In this document: positions 51,992 through 64,000 of the stretch, in pieces
Layout: each line of letters begins with the position of its first letter
Numbering within the stretch: position 1 is the first letter of the stretch
Assembly (NCBI RefSeq): GCF_037975245.1
Contig: NC_092580.1
Coordinates: forward strand, 26,621,001-26,685,000
Source: Apostichopus japonicus
Taxonomy: Eukaryota > Echinodermata > Holothuroidea > Aspidochirotida > Stichopodidae
Direction: 5' to 3'
Length of the DNA stretch: 64,000 nt
Position numbers and translations under genes: made by a program
The notes under the pieces: model-generated
Database searches by the model: none
Told to the model about the DNA's origin: nothing
The model's input: only the letters and a program-made list of their open reading frames with translations

Positions 51992-53750
51992 CTAATGAAG
52001 AAAAGTAGCTTTGATTGTTAAAATGAACGATGGCAGAAGGAAAGCGACTGAACCGAAAGCCAAATTCATAGCGCTGTTGCAGAGATTTTCTCCACATATG
52101 CAGGCCTCGACACTTTCTACGGTGACTCCCATTGCTTCCGTGTCCATGATCTGTTGGTTTAATTAAGGATTCTGAGCGGCCAATTCGTCCTTATCAATTT
52201 AACCGTTACTTCCTGAACTGCAAGTTTCAAAGGTGTATTGCACTTCAAACTGACCTTGATCTACTTTTTAGAATACGTATAAGGTGTATTCAATTATATA
52301 CAATTCATTTCTAGCTTCGAGATTGACTCTTAGATACAAATGATGAAAGAAGCGACACAGCTACGTGGAATATATCCATGAGCCCAATCAAAGATGGTAT
52401 CCAATATTTAGTACAACATGTATCAATACAAACATTAATTACTTTTTGAAAAAATTAGGTGAAAAGTAGAAATACATGTATAGTTGCATCACAAATAAAG
52501 AAATACCTACACCATTTTGTTAAGAAATACAAGCTTGGCTAGTAGCAGTGCTTATTTCCGGACAGTCTGAAACATATCAGAATTCATTTTCGGCCTTAAG
52601 ATATCCTGTACACAGAGCATTCCAGATCCGACATTTAGAATACTTTAAAGATCAATATATGACATATTGTTATAGCTGTTGGAACACACCCTGCACTCAC
52701 ATTTTGCTGAACTATACCGTATGGCCGTATGAACACTAACAAGTATCCACAAAGTCATACTTTTAATGTTAAATACAATATATAGGACACACTTACAGCT
52801 GTTGGTAACGCTGACTTTAACACATTTGTCAGGACAGGTGACTTGCTGCCTTGGTTGCGCAACACTATCGAACGAGTCGCAGACAGTGTCGTAGATCGCA
52901 TCGTGAGCTCCACATTGAAACGTGGTGGCTTCGTAACATTGCAATGCACTAGCTGAAGATGACAATAGACAAACAAAACGAAAAACTCGATACAGGATCA
53001 CTAAAATAGACGCCCAAGCGGGTACGTTTATCATATTAAACTGATGCTTTTAATTAAAATCTGCTTGGAATGTACATCATATATTTTCTGAAGTTTCCCT
53101 CGTTGTTAGTCTCTTAATTGGAAATTTAAATAAACTTTTAAACTATAAAATAATTGAATTCTGGTGTCACGGTATAGTTAGGCTATTGCGTGAATCTATG
53201 TTATAATAGGGAATTGTGTCCAGTGTTGCAGTTCGTATGGTTGAAGAAAAACATTGTTTTGTTTCTTTACAGATTGGACCGTCATATAAACGTGATCATT
53301 TGTTTTATCCATGCGTTCAATACAAGGAGAAAATTAGGAAGGATTAAAGTCATATACTTGGAAATTTGGGGAATATGTATGTTTCTCAAGACTCATGAAT
53401 CTCCAGAGACAGTTGGCGGACAGAAAAGAAATGGGTGAGCTTCTATCTGTCCACAGAATATTCACGACGATCCGTATTAAGTCCAGGTCTTGTAAAATTG
53501 GGATCTCGAACCCCTGAACCTCACCCTATAGGGTCCGCAAAGCGGCTTCATCTTGACTCTGTGTCGTCTCGGACACGAAAATACAGGATCATTTTAATCG
53601 GTTTTACGGAAATTGATTAAATCCATGGGAATATAAACATTTACCAGTGCCACTTGTTTTAAAAAGCATAACATTGATAAAAGCACACTGACTGGTTAAG
53701 ATAAGACCACAGATGGCTGAAAGTGTGAAAAGCATCGTTGTCATCTTCAT
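51992..53750 (-). pseudogene. Divergent Ly6/uPAR-like paralogue with two stops in exon 3
   Basis: Exon 1 is 53693-53750 (MKMTTMLFTLSAICGLILT; donor GTCAGT). Exon 2 is 52797-52952 (156 nt, acceptor CAG, donor GTAAGT; 'QCYEATTFQCGAHD', 'CPDKC'). Exon 3 is 51992-52260, 269 nt like all other copies. All phases agree with copy A. Exon 3 has TAA at 52199-52201 where copy A has Cys, and at 52163-52165 where it has Glu, yet it keeps 'ACICGENLCN', a hydrophobic tail and its length. It looks recently disabled. Alternatives are a base error in the assembly or use of a different last exon. Confidence 0.75.
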
Positions 53751-54615
53751 CTCTAGAGAAAAAGAAATAATGCGCAACTTAATTTGTCTCTGTTAAGTTC
53801 TCGGATAGCCAATTACCATGGTATTGATTAATACTGAAAGGTCAGTGTGATGATTACTTCATAATGACGTCATCAAGGTTTTGACACAACATAGCTGGTG
53901 GTGTATATGTCATTTTCAACTTTAATATCCCATAACCTACCCCATCCTTTCGTATTTTGACATATTTCATTCGCTTTCATGCATGTATATCGATCGCGTG
54001 TGCAGGGACTTGGACTTTATAATGATTTCACCTCATTTTGTCTCGAAAGAAAACTTGTTCCTTGTTTCCCAATTTCCACATTAGATATTGCAGTGCTAGT
54101 ATGCATTGTTTCCTTGAGGGGGGGGGGGGGGGTTATGGAGTGATGTGTATACGCAAATAAGATAATACAATAAGAGTTATAAAGGGTACTAAATATCAGG
54201 CTGCATCAGTCCAATCGAATTTCTGCAAAGTGCCCTTCGACGTTGGTGCCCCCCCAGATTAAAAGTGCTTCCGCCGCCCTTGTACGGTAGTATCTAATGT
54301 CCCCCCCCCCCCCGAATATATGGTGGCATAATTTTTGTGTGTGGCTATAAATAGAAAATAATGCGTGAGATTATTTATCCAAATCATATTTGGCGGTGGC
54401 TAAAACTTCATCCAACACATGCTGCATGAGGTAAATGACTCTCCGTGGTCGTTTCTGTGACCTGTGACCGTATGGCATGTTGTCACTCATGATTATTATC
54501 ATAATGTCTGTACATCTCTTGTGTATGAGTGTAAGTACGTACAATCATATATATGATCCACATCGATATGGGTTCACTGGGTTTCCATTTGGCCTGTTTC
54601 CTACAAGATTTCTAA
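53751..54615. other. Gene-free stretch
   Basis: Poly-G/C runs at 54118-54132 and 54301-54313. No gene was recognised. Confidence 0.4.
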
Positions 54616-54975
54616 CCCCAGGCGCGTAGCCAAGGGGGGGGGCGAAGGGTGGAGACCGCCTCCCCTTCGAGCATATTTTGTTGGTAGTTTTTGATGATAT
54701 CGAAGTTTTATAGTAGCCGTTATAAGAGGTTTTAATATTTGTACATCAATAAATTAACTGTGTCTGAATTTTCGAAAATTCCTTGACCAACATTCTTCAT
54801 CATACTTTCCTCTACTCGTGCAATTTTGACCGGTCTGTTAGGGGTTGAAGGGGGTTTTTCTATATTGGTTGTCCATAGATGAAATTTTGTGCAACATTAT
54901 GGGTATGTTTTGAAGTGAATTATTATTCAAATTCTGAACAAACAATGGGCTTAAAACCTTGAAAAGTGGGGCTCA
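54616..54975 (-). mobile_element. Dispersed 'GGCGCGTAGCC' element, copy 2
   Basis: Inverted relative to the copy at 49187-49810, with the same internal words. It is followed by another C-run repeat end at 54976-55035. Confidence 0.65.
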
Positions 54976-55229
54976 GTGGCGGAGCGTGCATACAGTCAGG
55001 GGGCGGATGCCCCCCCCCCCCCCCTGACGGACTCAAATGGACTGCTGGCGCCCTTTTCAGCTCTTTACCACTTTTTACTTATTCGCGATTATTGACTTTT
55101 TTATTGCGCTCTCATCTACCTATTGACATTTTTCACATTTTGTTGGTGCAATTTGCCGATGACACCTATTTATTCTTCGTTTATCTGCAAATTAGCCAGG
55201 CCCGGAAAGGGTCATTTCCAGCGATCTAG

Positions 55230-56325
<1,096 letters not shown>

Positions 56326-56335
56326 GTGTCAGTCC

Positions 56336-56518
56336 ATGAGGAAATACTTAGAGCATGCTACCTTAAACTTGTTAGTGTGCCTCCAAGATCATTGTAGAGA
56401 TAATTGCTACGCTCACTGTTGTGGACACCAACACAATATTTCAGTCATTGATGAATATTGCGCAAATAGTTGTTTACTATACAGAATAAAATATATATGT
56501 GATAGTGAGTCACGCTGA
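56336..56518 (+). CDS. Short cysteine-rich open frame, possible stray Ly6-like exon
   Basis: Sixty codons with eight cysteines, including 'NCYAHCCGHQHN' and 'DEYCANSC', faintly like the 'CGxHD...C' core of Ly6 exon 2 but on the other strand. The equivalent in block A (26640-26820) has a stop and lacks the ATG. No signal peptide or splice partner is clear, so this may be chance. Confidence 0.2.
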   Translation: MRKYLEHATLNLLVCLQDHCRDNCYAHCCGHQHNISVIDEYCANSCLLYRIKYICDSESR

Positions 56519-58633
56519 CAGATACACTGTCGTGTTTTATCGATTCAGCTATAACATATCAATTCTGCCATGCACCAATCCGCCATTTTAAAAACTAATG
56601 AATATAAACTACATGGTTATTCAATCCGTTGGACATTCGTTGACAAAATCACAGGCCACTTCCCCACAAAATGGCAAATTATGTGACAGAGAAAGTGATC
56701 TCGACTGATCTGTTCCTAAGACCACCGAATCAAAAGAGGCAGCTTGGCATGCATCAACCAGATGTGTTGATCGTCATTACGCCGATTCAAATAGCGATTT
56801 GTAATTTTAAAACAGGATTAACCCTTTCACCCTGTGTTTCTTTGGATTATTCCAGAACTGTTTTCCATAGGTGCAAACTCTAAGCAATGTGATCACCATG
56901 GGAACAAACAATAATATAATTCGCAAATTTTGGTATTTTCTTTACTTCAAATTGAGAGATGAGCTGTACAGTTGAGTTAGCTGCTTTTCAAGGTTTTCAA
57001 TTATTCTACTTTGGACGTCAAATGACCTTCTAGAAAGTAGCCTCAATACCCCGGGCACATTTCAACACTGCACACAACTCAAGTGACATTTCCCCCTCAC
57101 CTAGAAAAAAAAAAGATAGTTCTAACAAGCTAGTACCCATTTCGTGGTACTCACTATTGAGATATGAGATTGTACTTAGTGAGTAAGTTTTCTTACAAGG
57201 GTTTACTATTGTGGCAACTAGAGACCTCAAATGACCCTTTGCCGCCACCAATAGCAGTGGAAATTGCGATGTAACGAAGACAGGGTTTCCATGACAGAGT
57301 TCGACGATTTGTTTCTTTGTGGCTTCGGCAAGAAATCAAAATAGAATATACTAACAACCACAAATTCAATCTCGAAGAGGTATGTTTTATTGCTACCATT
57401 GAATACAAGTTTGACTAGTTTAAAGGGTATTTTTTTTTCTATGCCGACAAATTCACGCCCCCGGTGAATAGTGTTTCCAGTTGGTGGTACCTTCCAGTTG
57501 TCTAAAAAGGATGAGCGAAATATCAATTTAGTAGACCTGTCAATTTCGTTAGATTGGTGCTCTCGGTCTAGTTTGATCATCTTTGGACATTGCTGTGGTA
57601 AATTAATGCTTTATCTTAAGCTCAACAATATTGCCTTCCAATTTGAGCTTGTTAAAATTGTCCGCCCCCCCCCCCTCCACCATTGTGATCCTTACAAACT
57701 ATTTCCTGTCTTTAAGAACCGTCAAAGGAGACATTCAAACAGGTCTCAAGGAGGGTTGATTGCTTTGGAGGACCATTGAAGTTAAATGTAATGAGAATAG
57801 GTCATTACTATAAAGTTCCGTAGCATATTCATGGATAATATTTTGATGGGCATGAAAATGAAATGAAATGTTTGTTTTCTTAGGCAAGAAAAGTTTAGTT
57901 TAAAATGTAAGATAAGAAAATTGCGTTACGTTAGAAAGTACTATATCTATAGTAAGTCAACATACAACACTTTCCCATCGAAGATTGTGACTATATCTAA
58001 ACCTCATGATGTCCATACAATAGGTTGTCTATACTACTGAACCTTTGTCGGGGTGTTACACTGCGGAGTAGCATCATAAATCAATAGATCATTATATGTT
58101 AACAAGGACTAGGTATGAAAGTCGAAGAGTTGACAGAAGAGTATATAGAAAGATCGTTAATGTACGAATATAAAATGGTTATCATGAACAGAGGCGATGG
58201 AATCGGGGGAGAGGGGGAGTGCAAGAGGGAGGGGCAGTTCCAGGGGACCTAAATAAATTACCTGAATAGAGCAGCTCCTTTTCACCAATGAAAATTGGCC
58301 CTTTTGTTTTGTTTGTGAAATTACCCTTTGTAATAAATTGCTCATAAATTATAAAGACATTGTAATTAAAAAGTGCTCTTTTAGGTAAGAAACAAAACCC
58401 TATTGAAATTTTGGAATCTATGGTACAGAATGTACAGCACAGGTGGTCTGTTATGTCGGAACGTTTTGAAATGAACTTTGTGGATTTTGCTCTGAGACGT
58501 TTGTGACCCACCCCCACCCCTCGCACCCCAGTCCGAAGGTTATCCAACCGCCTCTGTTCACGACCACAAGTTGAACTACTGATACAAGGTATTTACGCCA
58601 GTCATATCGAAGACATATGTACTAGTTAAAAAT

Positions 58634-59721
58634 CTAATTAAGAAAGAAAGCTTGGAGGATAACGACCATCATCGAGAAAAAGACTACGACTGGATTTGTA
58701 GCGATGTTCAAAGCGTTGTTACAGAGATCCCCACTGCAAGTACAAGCATAAACGTTGTTAACGCTAAGACCACCGGCTTCTAAAGCTTTAATTTGCTGCT
58801 CTAGTTCTGGTTCTTGGGCGGCCAGTTGTGCTTCGTCCAGGCACCCGTCAGCTCCTGCAGAGCAAGTTCCGAAGGTGAAGTAAACTTCAAAAGAGCCTTG
58901 ATCTGAAAGATGAACGCAATTGTTAATATTAAAATCGGCAAAGCGAAATGTATTTTCTTTCTTGCTATATTGTGACTTGTATTGCCATAACATACATTAT
59001 TCACTTGGGGAAGGGGGAGGGCATTCGTTCCGTTTAGTGGGAACTAAACCCAAAAAATAAGAACACAGACGTGAGGGGGTTGGTGTGGTGTGGTGGGGTG
59101 GGGTGGGAAGCACTTTAAAAGTCGGGCTTAAGTGGTTCTATTAGACTAACAGTGAGAATATGATTTGCCTTTAGTTGAAACAGGAACTGTGTAAGATCGG
59201 AGGGGGTAGGGGGTGGGGGGTTTACTATCTTATATCGCAGGTACGAATTTCTCTTGCTTCTTTCGTCGCCTGTAAATGAGAAGTGATCTAACAAATGCGT
59301 CAACCATTAATAAACTAAAAATAATAAGTATTTAAGAGCTAGACCACACTAACCCCTCTCCACCTCAACCGTCTCCGCGTTGGTGCACAGCTGGATGTCG
59401 AAGATGGTCATCGCTTTCATTGAGACTTACGAAGAAAAGAAAGTCTTTTCCACTGTAGTGTAACATTTGTGAGCTCCAGCTTTAAATGAAGAGCTTATTT
59501 CTGGAGCTAATTACGGGATGCATGGTTTATGATTAATGGTAAAGGGAAATCAAATGTATACTAACTACTGTAGGAGGCGGTCACCAAACCACATTTGCCT
59601 GGGCACGTGACTTCTGACTGTGGTTGGGCAGTGTCATTAAAGGCGTCGCAAACAGCGTCATAGGTGGAATCATGACTACCGCATACTATTGAGTAACTTT
59701 GATAGCATCGCGATCCATTTA
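58634..59721 (-). pseudogene. Ly6/uPAR-like copy B (exons 2 and 3 only)
   Basis: Exon 2 is 59566-59721 (156 nt; '[17 protein letters not shown]', which adds an N-glycosylation site NGS). Exon 3 is 58634-58902 (269 nt; 'CLDEAQLAAQEPELEQQ', 'CTCSGDLCN', GPI-type hydrophobic tail). Both are open, with good splice sites. The upstream intron ends in AT sequence and then a CR1-like element (59866-61996), and no signal exon is found before copy C. The copy is either incomplete or depends on a first exon outside the window. Confidence 0.7.
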
Positions 59722-59865
59722 CTTAATATGAGACAAGAGAACAAAGGATATGTTACTATTGTTTAGTGAATGAAACAAGTAAAAAAGAACAGAGAGCCAA
59801 CATGCTTTGTAATTCCTACAAAGCAAAGGTATATAGTATATAGTATATACATATGTATATATATA

Positions 59866-62335
<2,470 letters not shown>

Positions 62336-62338
<3 letters not shown>

Positions 62339-62559
62339 ATAATATACTTAACTAAACTATCATCATACTGCTACTCGGAGTTTCACGTGTACGGCTCGCG
62401 CACCGATCATCAGGCAACTGAACAACATAGGCTATCTCGGCTTCAGGCGTGTGTGTTTACGGTTGCCATGGCGACAGTGCGATAACAGCTCGGTTATAGA
62501 TATTCTAGCTCTGCATTGGCATAGAGCACTCTTTGTGAATATTGACCAACATTCTATGT
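62336..62559. other. Short unique stretch with a 'CGATCATCAGGCAA' segment
   Basis: 62370-62425 ('tactcggagtttcacg...cgatcatcaggcaactg') resembles 7880-7925 ('tactcgagtttcacg...cgatcatcagacaaactg'). Such wording is common at ends of Penelope-like and other dispersed elements, so both are probably repeat fragments. Confidence 0.35.
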
Positions 62560-62593
62560 GATATATATATATATATATACACATATATATACA

Positions 62594-62671
<78 letters not shown>

Positions 62672-62676
62672 CATAC
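62560..62676. repeat. (AT)n microsatellite truncating Ly6 copy C
   Basis: The AT tract begins exactly where copy C loses similarity to copies A and B. Confidence 0.9.
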
Positions 62677-63732
62677 AGACTACGACTGGATTTGTAGCGA
62701 TGTTCAAAGCGCTGTTACAGAGATCCCAACTGCAGGTACACGCATTAACGTCGTTAACGGTAAGACCACCGGCTTCTAAAGCTTTAATTTGCTGCTCTAG
62801 TTCTGGTTCTTGGGCGGCCAGTTGTGCTTCGTCCAGGCACCCGTCAGCTCCTGCAGAGCAAGTTCCGAAGGTGAAGTAAACTTCAAAAGAGCCTTGATCT
62901 GAAAGATGAACGCAATTGTTAATATTAAAAATCGGCAAAGCGAAATGTATTTTCTTTCTTGCTATATTGTGACTTGTATTGCCATAACATACATTATTCA
63001 CTTGGGGGAGGGGGAGGGCATACGTTTCCGTTTAGTGGGTACTTGACCCAAAATATAAGAACACAGACGTGAGGGGGTTGGTGTGGTGTGGTGTGGTGTG
63101 GTGTGGTGGGTAGGGTGGGAAGCACTTTAAAAGTCGGGCTTAAGTGGTTCTATTAGACTAACAGTGAGAATATGATTTGCCTTTAGTTGAAACAGGAACT
63201 GTGTAAGATCGGAGGGGGTAGGGGGTGGGGGGTTTACTATCTTATATCGCAGGTACGAATTTCTCTTGCTTCTTTCGTCGCCTGTAATGAGAAGTGATCT
63301 AACAAATGCGTCAACCATTAATAAACTAAAAATAATAAGTATTTAAGAGCTAGACCACACTAACCCCTCTCCACCTCAACCGTCTCCGCGTTGGTGCACA
63401 GCTGGATGTCGAAGATGGTCATCGCTTTCATTGAGACTTACGAAGAAAAGAAAGTCTTTTCCACTGTAGTGTAACATTTGTGAGCTCCAGCTTTAAATGA
63501 AGAGCTTATTTCTGGAGCTAATTACGGGATGCATGGTTTATGATTAATGGTAAAGGGAAATCAAATGTATACTAACAACTGTAGGAGGCGGTCACCAAAC
63601 CACATTTGCCTGGGCACGTGACTTCTGACTGTGGTTGGGCAGTGTCATTAAAGGCGTCGCAAACAGCGTCATAGGTGGAATCATGACTACCGCATACTAA
63701 TGAATAACTTTGATAGCATCGCGATCCATCTA
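62597..63732 (-). pseudogene. Ly6/uPAR-like copy C, GPI tail replaced by AT repeat
   Basis: Exon 2 is 63577-63732 (156 nt, intact, nearly identical to copy B). Exon 3 starts at 62898 and follows copies A and B to 'NPVVV' (about 62680), then runs into an (AT)n tract, which encodes Tyr-Ile repeats until a stop at 62597. The hydrophobic anchor signal is lost. Near its end 'CTCSGDLCN' reads 'CTCSWDLCN'. The signal exon would lie beyond 64000. If expressed, the product would be unanchored with an abnormal tail; more likely it is dead. Confidence 0.7.
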
Positions 63733-63841
63733 CTAAAGATGAGACAAGAGAACAAAGGATATGTTACTATTGTTTAGTGAATGAAACAAGTAAAAAAGAA
63801 CTGAGAGCCAACATGCTTTGTAATTCCTGCAAAGCAAAGGT

Positions 63842-64000
<159 letters not shown>

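Noticed and set aside
53490-53530. B-box-like GGTTCGAGATCCC on the minus strand
   Set aside because: No A box at tRNA distance and no cloverleaf; not called as a tRNA or SINE.

Overview
This is a eukaryotic (metazoan) window. It has spliced genes with GT-AG introns, very low gene density, long (AT)n microsatellites, tRNA-derived SINEs, TTAA-flanked MITE-like elements, and remains of several retrotransposon classes (CR1/L2-like, RTE-like, Penelope-like and Ty3/gypsy). The gypsy element has integrase before reverse transcriptase, the order known from the Gmr1 group of deuterostomes. With the many 'taggccta' words this suggests an aquatic deuterostome, most likely an echinoderm; that is an inference from repeats and style, not from a marker gene.

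The only convincing host genes are a small minus-strand cluster of secreted, GPI-anchored Ly6/uPAR-like (three-finger, LU-domain) genes in the right half. Each is built from a signal-peptide exon (52-58 coding nt), a 156-nt cysteine exon and a 269-nt last exon, with both introns in phase 1. Copy A (29.0-30.9 kb, probable untranslated first exon and promoter at 36.1-36.3 kb) is intact, 158 aa. A duplicated signal exon stands alone at 41.75 kb; all three of its differences from copy A are synonymous. A divergent paralogue (52.0-53.75 kb) has intact exons 1 and 2, but two in-frame TAA codons in an exon 3 of unchanged length. Copy B (58.6-59.7 kb) has intact exons 2 and 3, but a CR1-like retrotransposon sits where exon 1 is expected. 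Copy C (62.6-63.7 kb) has lost its GPI-anchor tail to an (AT)n tract, and its exon 1 would lie beyond the window.

Layout: 0.1-0.6 kb, possible bidirectional promoter; 0.8-13 kb, repeats (MITEs, trinucleotide tract, two minisatellites, a 350-bp inverted repeat, AT tract); 13.7-17.0 kb, decayed Gmr1-type gypsy element with an internal inversion; 20.86-21.14 kb, array of 13 palindromes; 21.2-24.4 kb, nested non-LTR and Penelope-like fossils; 25.0-25.7 kb, inverted second copy of the ordered array at 3.65-4.15 kb; 26.6-30.3 kb, duplicated block with Ly6 copy A; 30.5-36.4 kb and 41.3-45.1 kb, a second duplicated pair; 38.8-39.9 kb, spliced but broken YqaJ-type exonuclease; 45-51.9 kb, MITEs and a SINE; 52-64 kb, remaining Ly6 copies with retroelements between them.

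The cluster appears to be evolving by segmental duplication, with retrotransposons and expanding AT tracts inside introns cutting copies apart.
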